Origin: Thermoleophilaceae bacterium
GTDB taxonomy: Bacteria > Actinomycetota > Thermoleophilia > Solirubrobacterales > Thermoleophilaceae
Direction: 5' to 3'
Length of the DNA: 64,000 nt
Assembly: GCA_030448005.1 (NCBI GenBank)
Contig: JAUJNT010000002.1
Location: forward strand, 310,200 to 374,199
Shown here: in pieces, positions 26,368 to 35,036 of the stretch
How positions within the stretch are numbered: the first letter of the stretch is position 1
How the letters are laid out: every line of letters starts with the position of its first letter
Position numbers and translations under genes: made by a program
The notes under the pieces: model-generated
The model's input: the letters and a program-made list of their open reading frames with translations, nothing else
What the model was told of the DNA's origin: nothing
Database searches by the model: none

Positions 26368-27188
26368 GTGAACATCCCGCCCGCGCCTGAGGACCGGCTC
26401 GTCGATTTCTACACGAGGTCCTATATGACGAGTCGGGTCGGCTGGCTCGACCCAAGAGCAGACTCGAGTTTCTGCGATCACAGGAGCTCGTGCGCAATCG
26501 CCTGCCGCCGCCGCCGGCACGCATCCTCGATATCGGGGGAGGCACGGGGGTGCACGCGGAGTGGCTGGCGGCGGCGGGCTACCACGTCGATCTCGTGGAC
26601 ATCGTTCCCGAGCACGTACGCGCGGCGCGCGAACTCGCGAACCGCATCGACGGCCGCGTCAGCGCGCACGTGGGTGACGCGCGGTCGCTTCAAGCCGGGG
26701 ACGGCAGCGTCGACGCGTGCCTGCTGCTGGGACCCCTCTACCACCTGCCCGAACAGTCAGACCGCGCCAGGGCACTTGCGGAGGCGGTCCGGGTCACCCG
26801 TCGCGAAGGGATGGTCTGCGCGTCGGCGATCTCCCGGGACGCGTGGCCGCTCTACGCGCCCCGCGACGGCGTCGGCCTGCCCACCGACCGGGTCGCGGCG
26901 ATCGAGGCGACGCTCGCCAGCGGCCGAGGAGACCCGGTCGGCTCGTTGCCCGACGCCTATTCGCACCGCCCCAGCGAGCTCGCCGGCGAGCTCGACCAGG
27001 CGGGGCTGGTGGACGTTCACGTGCTCGGCGTCGAGGGCCCCGGCTGGATCCTTTTCGGCTCCGACTTGGCCGAGGGCCGGGTAGACGACCTGCTCGACGC
27101 AGCGATCCGGACCGCAAGACTGTTCGACGGCCATCCGGACATGACCGCGGCGAGCGCCCACCTGCTCGCCTTCGGCCGACGCCCCTGA
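26368..27188 (+). CDS. SAM-dependent methyltransferase (frameshift near 5' end)
   Basis: GTG 26368 begins NIPPAPEDRLVDFYTRSY. A shift near 26422 moves to the frame that reads ESGRLARPKSRLEFLRSQELVRNRL and then the intact methyltransferase from ATG 26490 (232 aa): ARILDIGGGTGVHAEWL is motif I, VDLVDIVPEHV motif II, ACLLLGPLYHLPE motif IV. A product starting at 26490 may still be made, lacking about 40 residues. Substrate unknown. Confidence 0.72.
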
Positions 27189-27279
27189 CGTTAGCTCCGC
27201 CTCTCCCCTCACCGGTCGCGCGCCGCTTGCGCATCCGTCGTCAACCACGAGCGTTTGCGCGCGCGCGGCCCGCCATCCT

Positions 27280-27783
27280 GTGCTCGTGACCGACCGCGCG
27301 GCGGGCTTACGGATCCGTCGTTTTCAAGGCTCAGACCAAGACGCTGTCTGGGCGCTGCACCAGCACGCGCTCCACCACGCGGGCGCGCATGCGGGGTCGG
27401 GCCCCTGGGACGACGACCTACGCACGATCCATCGCGTCTACCTCGAGCAAGGCGGCGAGTTCGTGGTCGGGCTCCTGGACGACGAGCTCGTCGCGATGGG
27501 CGCCCTGCGACGCACCGACCCTCAGCGCGCGGAGATCAAACGCATGCGCGTGGCGCCAAACGTCCAGCGACGCGGATTCGGACGCCGCATCCTCGAACAC
27601 CTCGAAGCCCGCGCTACCGAGCTCGGGTACACGCGCCTGCACCTCGACACAACTGCCCAGCAGCTCGCAGCCCAGGCCCTCTACCACAGCCACGGATACC
27701 GCGAGACCGCACGCGAACAGCGCGAACGCTTCGAACTGATCTTCTTCGAGAAGACCCTCATCCCCGACGATTCCGAACCTTGA
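27280..27783 (+). CDS. GNAT-family N-acetyltransferase
   Basis: 167 aa from GTG 27280 (GTG 27286 also possible). GNAT motif A is clear: IKRMRVAPNVQRRGFGRRILEHL, with the acetyl-CoA pyrophosphate loop QRRGFG; ALYHSHGYRETA is motif B. It would acetylate a small molecule or protein N-terminus. Intact and compact. Confidence 0.85.
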   Translation: MLVTDRAAGLRIRRFQGSDQDAVWALHQHALHHAGAHAGSGPWDDDLRTIHRVYLEQGGEFVVGLLDDELVAMGALRRTDPQRAEIKRMRVAPNVQRRGFGRRILEHLEARATELGYTRLHLDTTAQQLAAQALYHSHGYRETAREQRERFELIFFEKTLIPDDSEP

Positions 27784-27928
27784 CCGGTTGAGCTCTCGCT
27801 TCCGCATCTATACGTGGCTCTCGCCCGTTCACGAGCGGGAGCCAGGGGCAGTGCGCTCCTCCCTTCGTACGAGGAGGCGGGGGCGTATTCCGTTTTTGCG
27901 GCGCCCCCAGCGCGGCTACTGTTTCGCC

Positions 27929-28440
27929 ATGGATCGGCTCCTCGCAGACGAGTAGGCGCGGATGGCGTCCGAGAATCAGCGCGTCCGCCAGCCGCCGCCT
28001 GGAGCTGAACGCTAGCTGTCGTTCGCGTCGATCCTCAGACGCGCATGGGGGCGCAACGAGTCGACGTCGCGAACACAGCCCGGCTGCGTGAGATGATCTC
28101 GCAGCACGGCTGGCCCGGTCGATCGCTGGTCGGAGACGAGGGCGCCCATCACGCTTGGTTGGTCGCCCAGCACGCAGACAGGCAACTTGACTTGCAACGC
28201 GGAGCGCTCGAGCTGCTGGCGGACGCGGTCGAGCGGCGACGCGGCTCAACGGGACCTGGCCTACCTGACGGACAGGGTTCGAATGAACGAAGGCCGCGAA
28301 CAGGTCTTTGGCACCAGATCGCCGACGTCAAAGACGGAAACGGGGTGCCCTGGCCGGTAGAGGATCCCGGCAACCTCGACGCCCGCAGAGCTGCCGTGGG
28401 ACTCCCACCGTTCGAGGAGTATCGGCGCCGGCTGAATACT
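27929..28440 (+). pseudogene. DUF6624-family protein, decayed and cut by an IS remnant
   Basis: From ATG 27929 the sequence reads MDRLLADE, then a TAG at 27953, then ARMASENQRVRQ. Family sequence resumes at 28057 (VANTARLREMISQHGWPGRSLVG), shifts frame near 28228 (DLAYLTDRVRMNEGREQVFGT) and shifts back near 28315 (IADVKDGNGVP ... NLDARRAAVGLPPFEEY). The last residues run into the IS1182 remnant at 28447 with no stop of their own. One nonsense codon, at least two frameshifts and loss of the 3' end make this a true pseudogene. Confidence 0.75.
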
Positions 28441-28446
28441 GACCCC

Positions 28447-28943
28447 CCTCGCCGGTGTGAGCGACGCACCCGGCGTGGTGGTCGCCGATGCCGGCTACTG
28501 GCATCAGGAGCAGATGGAGGCGGTCATCAACCGCGGGACCCAGGTGCTGATCCCGCCCGATGCCCTGAAGCGCAGAGGCGCCCGCCCCGGCTGGGACGGT
28601 GGCCTCTACGCCTTCATGCGCCGCGTGCTCGAGACCGACCACGGCGGCGGGCTCTACCGAAAACGCCAGGGGATGATCGAGCCGGTCTTCGCCGACACGA
28701 AGTTCAACCGGCGGATCGACCGTTTCTTACGCAGGGGAAGATCGGCGTGTCGCTCCGAGTGGAAACTGATCACCGCCAGTCACAACCTGCTGAAGCTCTT
28801 CCGGCGCCAAATGGCGCCCGTCGCGGCCTGAGAGGGCCGCCGCGCCACGACTCTCAACTCGCCATCTACGAACGCTGCACGCAGCCTTGCCGACTGACCC
28901 CGGCGACCGTTTACGCAACAGCCACCGCCGAAAGCGATAGCGC
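28447..28943 (+). mobile_element. IS1182-family remnant B (transposase C-terminus and right end)
   Basis: An open frame of 124 aa (28457-28831) equals the last quarter of the copy C transposase: GVVVADAGYWHQEQM, the MIEPVFADTKFN motif and the conserved C-terminus. The right terminal repeat TTTACGCAACAGCCACCG starts at 28910, about 112 bp from the stop, the same distance as in copies A and C. Left part is lost. Confidence 0.85.
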
Positions 28944-28954
28944 GACCCGGCCGC

Positions 28955-30388
28955 GGTCGCGTCCCTTAGTTGCTGTAACTTCGCCGCGGCTCAGGTTCCC
29001 GGTGGCGGTCAGTCTATGCGGCGCTCACCTCCTTGGGGATCGTCTCTTGGTTGCCCTCGTATCGCATCCGTTTGAGCGTGTGGCGCTCGAGCTGGGTGAA
29101 CTTGATGCCGTTGGTCGCGTTCGTGATGTAGAGGTCAAGCACGGCCCAGACGAGCGTCAGGCAGCTGGTCTCGCCGGGGAAGCGGCCGATCACCTTCGTC
29201 CGTCGCTTGACCTCGCCGAGCGATCGCTCGAGCAGGTTCGTGCTTCTCCAGCGCCGGCGGTGCCGCGTCGGGTAGCGCAGGTGGACTACGAGCGCGTCGA
29301 GGTCGTTGCGAAGGCACCTCGCGGCGGCGGTATAGCCGGCCACGTCGAGCTGGTCGACGAGCGCCTCGAGCCGCTCTTTTGCTTTGCGTTCGTCGGTGGC
29401 CTCATCGAGCGCCTGCCAGTAGGCGCCGCGGACGCGCTCGCGCTCCCGCTCGGGCAGCTTTGCGAGCAGGTTGCGTAGGCGGTGAACGGCGCAGTGCTGG
29501 CGATCTGAGGCAGGCCAGCACTGCTCGACCGCCTTGATCAACCCGGGGGCGCCGTCGGCGACCACCAGCAGCGGCGCGCCGAGGCCGCGGGCGATCAGGT
29601 CGCGCCCGAGCTCAAGCCAGTCCTCGTGCGATTCGCGCATCCCGAGCATCACTGAGAGCAGCACGCGCTCGCCCTGATCGGTGAAGCCCCAGCCGACCAG
29701 CACGCCCTCCTTCGGTCCGTCGGGACGGACCGAGAGAAACACCGCGTCGAGGAACAGTGCCGCCAAGCGGACCTCGTAGAGGTCGCGGCGCTTAAACGCC
29801 TCAAAGCGCTCGCGCAGCTCGGTGCAGATCCGCGATGCGGTCGACTTCGACAGCTTTCCCAGCCCGGCCTGCTCGCACAGCGACTCGACATCGCGCATCG
29901 ACAAGCCCCTGACGAACGCGCCGATCACCATCGCCCGCAGCGGCTCGGTACGAAGCAATTTCGTGCCGCGCGGGAACAGCTTCGAGACAAACGGCTCGGC
30001 CACCCTGCGCACTTGGGGGATCTCGACTGCGAGCTCGCCCTCGGCAGTCTGCAGCTTGCGCGGGCGATAGCCGTTTCGAAGGCCCCGCTGCTGAGGGTCC
30101 GGCCGGCGCTCATAGCGCGCCCTGCCAAGCCACGCGTCGAACTCCTCCTCAACCGCGCGCTGGATGATCAACCTGGCACCGAGCTTCGCGAGCTCCGACA
30201 ACGACTCGCGCGGGTTCTCACCGACCCCAACAGCAAGCAGCTGGTCGATCTGCGCCTCAATCTCCGCCGACGGCGGTACGGTACGTCTCACGGCGTAGGT
30301 CCTCCTTCATCGTCTTGCTGGACTTGAGGGAACCTACGCCGTTGCCTTGACGGCTCCCGGCTATTTACAGCGGTTGGGGGACGCGACC
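28955..30388. mobile_element. IS256-family insertion sequence with 8-bp target duplication
   Basis: Inverted ends GGTCGCGTCCC (28955-28965) and GGGACGCGACC (30378-30388), with a second conserved block GCTGTAA six bases inward on both sides. The 8-bp sequence CCGGCCGC flanks both ends (28947-28954 and 30389-30396), as IS256 elements generate. 1434 bp, complete. Confidence 0.9.
29014..30291 (-). CDS. IS256-family (mutator-type) transposase
   Basis: 425 aa, full length. DDE residues fit Asp in AALFLDAVFLSVR, Asp in LLVVADGAPGLIKAV and Glu in STNLLERSLGEVKRRTKVIGRFP, the family signature. The C/H segment WPASDRQHCAVHRLRNLLAKLP is typical. No frameshift, so the element may be active. Confidence 0.95.
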   Translation of the reverse strand: MRRTVPPSAEIEAQIDQLLAVGVGENPRESLSELAKLGARLIIQRAVEEEFDAWLGRARYERRPDPQQRGLRNGYRPRKLQTAEGELAVEIPQVRRVAEPFVSKLFPRGTKLLRTEPLRAMVIGAFVRGLSMRDVESLCEQAGLGKLSKSTASRICTELRERFEAFKRRDLYEVRLAALFLDAVFLSVRPDGPKEGVLVGWGFTDQGERVLLSVMLGMRESHEDWLELGRDLIARGLGAPLLVVADGAPGLIKAVEQCWPASDRQHCAVHRLRNLLAKLPERERERVRGAYWQALDEATDERKAKERLEALVDQLDVAGYTAAARCLRNDLDALVVHLRYPTRHRRRWRSTNLLERSLGEVKRRTKVIGRFPGETSCLTLVWAVLDLYITNATNGIKFTQLERHTLKRMRYEGNQETIPKEVSAA

Positions 30389-30615
30389 CCGGCCGCACCA
30401 TGGCTACTACTTGTCTAGGAAAGCGGTCGTCGTGTGTGCGCATGGCGAGGGTACGCACTTGGCCGGCCTCGACGTGTCCGTATAGGCCCCGCTCACCGAG
30501 AATCTTCCGGGACGGGTCCTACGGGACGCCCGCATGCGCATGGCGTCGGGGAAGCCGCTCCATGCAGGCGAAGCGCGCGCATGGGGTTCCTCCAGCGAGA
30601 CCCGCGACGGTGGGG

Positions 30616-30629
30616 TACCCCCTGGGGTA
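30616..30629. promoter_or_regulatory. CsoR/CstR-like operator over a sigma-70-type promoter
   Basis: TACCCC-CT-GGGGTA is a perfect palindrome directly before a good -10 hexamer (TATACT, 30634-30639) and the DedA start at 30648. G/C-tract palindromes of this form are the usual binding sites of CsoR-family repressors, which sense copper or persulfides. No csoR gene is in the window. Confidence 0.6.
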
Positions 30630-30647
30630 TTGCTATACTGCTGAAGC

Positions 30648-31343
30648 ATGGCTTCGACTTCAACCGCCGAGACGCGCCGCTACAGGTGCCGTGCTCAACG
30701 TCGGGGGTCGGCAACGTGGCGTCGGTTCGTGCCCTGGCAAGGACCCGCGACTCGCGTCGACTGGGCGCTGATGGGGGCGATCCTCGGAGTCGTCGCACTC
30801 GGGTTGCTGTTGCGGCCGCTCAAGCCGTTCCTGCTCGCCTCGCACCCCGCGGCCCTGGAGTTCCTCACCGGCGACCTGACGGCGATTGGGGCCGCCGCGG
30901 CGTTCGCCCGGATCGGCGAGGTGCCGCTCTGGCTGGTCGTCATCGCGGGAGCGGCCGGCATGGTGAAGTTCGACTGGCTCACCTGGTGGGCCGGACGGCA
31001 GTGGGGCGGCGGCATCATCAAGATGTTCACCACGAGCGAGCGCGCGCAGCGCTTCGCCCGCCAGGCCGCCGAGCTGAACCCCTGGATCCTCCGGGCCGCG
31101 GTCGTCCTCGCCGTTCTGCCCGGTGTCCCCAGCGCGGTGGTGTACGCCATGGCGGGTTGGGCGAGGATGAGGCTGGTCACTTTCCTCCTCCTCGACCTCG
31201 CCGGCGCCGTGCTGATGACCAGCCTGGTCGCGGGGCTCGGCTACGGGCTCGGTCAACGCGCCGTCGACCTCGTCCTGCTGGTCGACAAGTACGCATCGCT
31301 GGTGAGCCTGACGATGATCGCCGTGGCCGTAGCGATGCGCTGA
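30648..31343 (+). CDS. DedA-family (VTT domain) membrane protein
   Basis: 231 aa with a basic N-terminus and about five hydrophobic segments. The DedA/VTT pattern is visible: a Phe/Arg-containing loop after GAAAAFARIGEVPLWLVV, then PGVPSAVVYAMAGWARMR, which corresponds to the conserved PGxxxxxxxxxG re-entrant region. DedA proteins are inner-membrane carriers linked to lipid flipping and envelope stress. The start lies 9 bases after the -10 box, so the mRNA is nearly leaderless; a CsoR-like operator overlaps the promoter. Confidence 0.82.
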   Translation: MASTSTAETRRYRCRAQRRGSATWRRFVPWQGPATRVDWALMGAILGVVALGLLLRPLKPFLLASHPAALEFLTGDLTAIGAAAAFARIGEVPLWLVVIAGAAGMVKFDWLTWWAGRQWGGGIIKMFTTSERAQRFARQAAELNPWILRAAVVLAVLPGVPSAVVYAMAGWARMRLVTFLLLDLAGAVLMTSLVAGLGYGLGQRAVDLVLLVDKYASLVSLTMIAVAVAMR

Positions 31344-31608
31344 TCAAGCGGCGGATCCGACCCGACACATTGACCTCGACGCTCAGCGAGTGAGGATCGC
31401 AGATCCTGTGAAGACGCACGTAGCTCGTGGGCAGCCGGATACGGCGCCGAACGTCCCGTAGAAGCATCGGCTTGCGCGCACGCCGTTCGGCCACTGGTGC
31501 GCCGACCGCTCTTCCTCGTCGGCGGCCTGACTGACCCCGCAGGTCGCCTTGCTGAGAGAGCGATGTCCTGCACTCGGGCACTGAGGGCTCCTTGGGTAGC
31601 ATCGGCGT

Positions 31609-32172
31609 ATGGCTGGCGCTCTGACCACCACCTTCGTGGGTGGTGCTGAGGGGCGTTGGCGCATCGAGCGTATGGACCCGGTGATCGGCCCGCCGCTGCA
31701 GAGCGTCGAGCGGCTTGACGTGGTGGAGGGGCCGCTGACCGATGGCTCAAGCGCCGGGGCGACATGGATGCTGCGCGGCGCGGTCAGCTTCGAGCGCTAT
31801 GTCCGACGCGCGGAGCACGACGAGCTCGCCGCGCGCCAGCCGGATCTGGGTCGCCCGGAGGCGACGCGGGCCGCGCTCATCCCAGTCTCGAAGTCACCGG
31901 CGTGGTGGGCGCTGCCTCAGGATGAGCGGCGCGAGATCTTCGAGGAACGCTCGCATCACATCGCGATCGGCCTCGAGTATTTGCCAGCGATCGCGCGTCG
32001 CCTCTACCACAGCCACGACCTCGACGAGCCCTTCGACTTCCTCACCTGGTTCGAGTATGCCCCAAGCGACGCCGAAACGTTCGAGCAGCTCGTCGGACGA
32101 CTGCGCCGAATCGAGCACTGGGCCTACGTTGATCGCGAGGTCGACATCCGCCTGGTCAGAACCGACGCCTGA
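31609..32172 (+). CDS. chlorite dismutase-family protein
   Basis: 187 aa, shorter than catalytic chlorite dismutases of the long clade. The C-terminal half has the family blocks SPAWWALPQDERREIFEERSHH, IGLEYLPAIARRLYHSHDL and FDFLTWFEYAPSD. The family includes heme-binding chlorite dismutases and the coproheme decarboxylase HemQ; length and sequence point to a related uncharacterised group. Follows DedA by 265 bp in the same direction. Confidence 0.78.
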   Translation: MAGALTTTFVGGAEGRWRIERMDPVIGPPLQSVERLDVVEGPLTDGSSAGATWMLRGAVSFERYVRRAEHDELAARQPDLGRPEATRAALIPVSKSPAWWALPQDERREIFEERSHHIAIGLEYLPAIARRLYHSHDLDEPFDFLTWFEYAPSDAETFEQLVGRLRRIEHWAYVDREVDIRLVRTDA

Positions 32173-32377
32173 CCGGGAGGAAGCCCGCGGACCGATCGCT
32201 GGCCGGAACACCCGAGAGCGGTCGTCATGGACCCGCCAACGGACGATGGCCTTGGCTCATCGGGAAGCACGTCGCGGACTCTCAGCTACCGGCCGTACCG
32301 CCCCCTCCCTCTCGGCCGGTGGAGCGGCAAGGCGGGTTCGGCCGGCGCCGCTGCGCGCCGGCCGAACCGCTGGTGGC

Positions 32378-32719
32378 CTATGCCGCGGTGACGGTGCCGG
32401 ACTCGGTCGGCAGGCCGGCGGCGACCCAGTCCTCCTTGCCCTCGACGTACTCGCGCACGTTGGTGTACCCGAGCCTCTCGAGCTTGGCTGCCGCGACGCC
32501 CGAGTTCTTGCAGGGCGTGTTGGCGCAGTAGGTGACGATCGCCGCGTCCTTGTCGGCCAGCAGCTTGGGCGCCTGGGCGTCGATGTCGTCGTGTGGGATG
32601 TTGATCGCGCCCGGAATGTGCTCCTGGTCGAAGTACATGGCGGGGAGGGCCTCGACGACGATGACGTCGCCGTGGTCGACGTGCTGCTTGAGCTCCTCGC
32701 GGGTGATGCTGGTGGGCAT
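32378..32719 (-). CDS. rhodanese-domain sulfurtransferase
   Basis: 113 aa from ATG 32719, with AGGAGG 5 bases upstream. Single rhodanese domain: DVIVVEALPAMYFDQEHIPGAINIP, then the active-site loop YCANTPCKNS with the catalytic Cys. Transfers sulfane sulfur or reads persulfides. Divergent from a TetR gene; two TetR-type operators lie in the 83-bp gap. A rhodanese under such control next to DedA suggests a sulfur or thiol-stress response. Confidence 0.9.
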   Translation of the reverse strand: MPTSITREELKQHVDHGDVIVVEALPAMYFDQEHIPGAINIPHDDIDAQAPKLLADKDAAIVTYCANTPCKNSGVAAAKLERLGYTNVREYVEGKEDWVAAGLPTESGTVTAA

Positions 32720-32754
32720 GTGTGCCTCCTGACGCTCGTGGTGGGCCGGGAAAA

Positions 32755-32809
32755 CGGACCGTTGGTCCGGATCGCGACCCAACGTAGCACAAAATTGGAC
32801 CTATGGTCC
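32755..32809. promoter_or_regulatory. two TetR-type operators in the rhodanese/tetR intergenic region
   Basis: CGGACC-GTT-GGTCCG (32755-32769) and GGACC-TAT-GGTCC (32797-32809) are palindromes with the same arms and 3-base spacers, 42 bp apart. The second includes the first candidate tetR start codon (32803). They would let the TetR protein repress both divergent genes. Confidence 0.75.
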
Positions 32810-33456
32810 GCTTGTGGCACACTGCTGTCGTGCCCCGGACCGAGTCGATGTCCCCGATGAGCCGTGTAGAGCTGCCGGTCGTCGGCGAGCCGGCACCCGA
32901 GCGGGCCGACGCCTCGCGAAATCGTCAGAAGATCCTCGAGGCGGCGCGGCGCCTGTTCGCTCAGCGCGGTCTGGCCGAGGTGACGATGGAGACCGTCGCC
33001 CGCGAGGCCGGCGTGGGCAAGGGGACGGTCTTTCGGCGATTCGGCGACCGCGGCGCGCTACTGGAGGCGCTGCTCGACGAGCAGGAACGGGAGCTGCAGG
33101 AGCGACTCTTGCGCGGGCCACCGCCGCTCGGCCCCGGCGCGCCCACCCGCGATCGCCTGACCGCCTTCCTCGACGCGCTCCTCGACCTCTGGGAGCAGCA
33201 CGGCAAGCTGGTGCTGGCGTCAGAGACCTCCGCCCCTGGAGCGCGCTACCGGACGGGCGCCTACGCCGCCTGGCATCAGCACACCATGCTCCTGCTCGCC
33301 GAATGTCGCCCCGACGCCGACGCCTCCCTCGACGCCCACCTGCTGCTCGCGGCGCTCGACGCCCAGCTGCTGACGCACCTTCGCGAAGAGGCAGCGGTCG
33401 ACCGCGAGCGCCTCGCGCGCGGCCTTCGCGAGCTCGCCACAAGGCTCAGCGCGTAG
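32803..33456 (+). CDS. TetR-family transcriptional regulator
   Basis: 217 aa from ATG 32803; ATG 32848 is an alternative outside the operator. N-terminal HTH: RQKILEAARRLFAQRG, VTMETVAREAGVGKGTVFRRFGDRG (TetR_N signature). The C-terminal ligand domain is helical and rich in His/Leu. It most likely represses itself and the divergent rhodanese gene through the two GGACCnnnGGTCC operators. Confidence 0.9.
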   Translation: MVRLWHTAVVPRTESMSPMSRVELPVVGEPAPERADASRNRQKILEAARRLFAQRGLAEVTMETVAREAGVGKGTVFRRFGDRGALLEALLDEQERELQERLLRGPPPLGPGAPTRDRLTAFLDALLDLWEQHGKLVLASETSAPGARYRTGAYAAWHQHTMLLLAECRPDADASLDAHLLLAALDAQLLTHLREEAAVDRERLARGLRELATRLSA

Positions 33457-33569
33457 ACCCCCGCCGTCGGCCCAAGACGTCCGCCACCGACCGGCTGAGC
33501 CCCTCCCGCTGCGGGATCGGCAACTGGGAGACGTGTAGCTGCTGCCGTCGTGTCGCTACCGTCGAGCGC

Positions 33570-34007
33570 ATGACGATCCAACGCATGGAGCACGTGGGCA
33601 TCGTGGTCGACGACCTCGCGGCCGCGACGGCGTTCTTCGTCGAGCTCGGACTCAAGCTGCAGGGCGAGGGGCCGGTCGAGGGCGGTTGGGTGGACCGCGT
33701 GGTGGGGCTCGAGGGCGTCCGGGCGGAGATCGCGATGGTGGAGACCCCGGACGGCCACGGACGGCTCGAGCTGACGAAGTTTCACGCCCCGTCGGGCCGG
33801 GGCGGCGACCGGCACGCGCCGGCGAACACCCCGGGCATCCGCCACGTCGCGTTCGCAGTTGACGACATTGACGCCGTCGTCGCTAGCTTGCGAGCCCGCG
33901 GCGCGGAGCTCGTTGGCGAGGTGGAGCGCTACGAAGACAGCTATCGGCTCTGCTACGTCCGCGGCCCGGAGGGGATCATCGTCGAGCTGGCGGAGCAGAT
34001 CGGCTGA
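33570..34007 (+). CDS. VOC-superfamily (glyoxalase/dioxygenase-type) protein
   Basis: 145 aa, ATG 33570. Two beta-alpha-beta-beta-beta modules: MEHVGIVVDDLAAATAFF with metal His in the first strand and RHVAFAVDDIDAVVASL in the second, ending GPEGIIVELAEQIG with a metal Glu. Metal-dependent isomerase, epimerase or resistance-type binding protein; specific reaction unknown. Same direction as TetR, 113 bp downstream. Confidence 0.88.
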   Translation: MTIQRMEHVGIVVDDLAAATAFFVELGLKLQGEGPVEGGWVDRVVGLEGVRAEIAMVETPDGHGRLELTKFHAPSGRGGDRHAPANTPGIRHVAFAVDDIDAVVASLRARGAELVGEVERYEDSYRLCYVRGPEGIIVELAEQIG

Positions 34008-34187
34008 GGGCTCCGGCCGGCCGCCAAACGCCTCGCCAGCGTCAGTGGTCGTCCCGGGGCAGGATCCGTTCCGGACACCCGCAGACCCGTCGTGCGAGCC
34101 GTTCGCCTAGGAGACCAATCCGTGCAGTGCTACAGGGTGCCCGGTCTCCGATGGACGCCATCGCGGGAAATCGGAGCGCCAGCCCCG

Positions 34188-34496
34188 CTACCTGCCGGTG
34201 CGGTCGCGGTGCTTGCACCCCGGCCAGCAGCAGGGCCGGCGCTGGCCTTCCTCCAGCTCCTCCTGGGTCCGGCGAATGCGGCGTTCTCGGGTCATCTCCT
34301 GCTTGGCATCCTCGACCCAGCAGATGAACTCGTTGCGCGCCAAGGGCGTGATGTCCTTCCAGGCATCGAGTGCCGTGGGGTTGGCGATCAGCGCCGTGCG
34401 CAGGTCTGCGGGTAGCTTGTGCACCACCCCACCGAGCACTCGCTGGCTGCTCACAGGGCAACGGTAGCCGGCTTGGAGGCGAGCCCGCTCCACCAT
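34188..34496 (-). CDS. YdeI/OmpD-associated-like protein
   Basis: 102 aa from ATG 34496; the frame extends upstream into the neighbour but without family sequence. The core LPADLRTALIANPTALDAWKDITPLARNEFICWVEDAKQ followed by RRIRRTQEELEEGQRRPCCW matches the bacteriocin-protection (YdeI/OmpD-associated) C-terminal family. A closing CCWPGCKH cysteine/histidine cluster may bind a metal. Role unclear. Confidence 0.65.
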   Translation of the reverse strand: MVERARLQAGYRCPVSSQRVLGGVVHKLPADLRTALIANPTALDAWKDITPLARNEFICWVEDAKQEMTRERRIRRTQEELEEGQRRPCCWPGCKHRDRTGR

Positions 34497-34512
34497 CTCC
34501 GCGAAATGGCGA

Positions 34513-34965
34513 TCAGTACGACAGGTCGCGTGCTCGGAGCACCGTCGGCTCCAAGGCGACGAAGCGCGTCGTGGGGTCGTCGAAGACGGCGCCTTGGAAG
34601 CGACGCCAGTGGCGTTCGTCGGGTCCCAGGTAGCGGCCTCCCCAGCGGCGCGCTCGGCCGGCGTCGAAGGGGTGCAGCTCGGCCCTTCCCCGCGCGGTGA
34701 CCTGCAGCACCTCGCCACGATCGAGGTCGCAGGTGTCGACGACGAGCGAGACGCGGGGGTCACGCTCAAGCAGCTGTCCGAGCCTTGACCATTCCCCCGT
34801 CAGCCACCAGAAGGCTCCTCCTTCCCACAGGTACCAGAGCGGCCGCACGCTCGGCCCGGTCCGCCCGACCGTCGCCACCCGTGCCACGAGCGGCTGGCCG
34901 AGGAACCCGTCGAGGTCAAAGCCAGCGTCGATAGTCCACTTGCCGCTCGTGCCGCCGTCGTCCAT
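34513..34965 (-). CDS. pyridoxamine 5'-phosphate oxidase-family protein
   Basis: 150 aa, ATG 34965. Split-barrel flavin/F420-binding pattern: LVARVATVGRTGPSVRPLWYLWEGGAFWWLTGEWSRLGQLLERDPRVSLVVDT, then VTARGRAELHPF. Probably an FMN- or F420-dependent reductase or a heme/flavin binder. Intact, same direction as the next gene downstream with a 16-bp gap. Confidence 0.82.
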   Translation of the reverse strand: MDDGGTSGKWTIDAGFDLDGFLGQPLVARVATVGRTGPSVRPLWYLWEGGAFWWLTGEWSRLGQLLERDPRVSLVVDTCDLDRGEVLQVTARGRAELHPFDAGRARRWGGRYLGPDERHWRRFQGAVFDDPTTRFVALEPTVLRARDLSY

Positions 34966-35036
34966 GCAGCCATGTTGCCAGCGCGCGATCCCTCGCTGGC
35001 CAGTGCGTCCTATCGAGCCGTCCGAGAGCCGAACCT

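Noticed and set aside
28045-29478. A 477-codon plus-strand open frame
   Set aside because: It joins part of the DUF6624 pseudogene to IS1182 and antisense IS256 sequence; a chance fusion, not a single gene.
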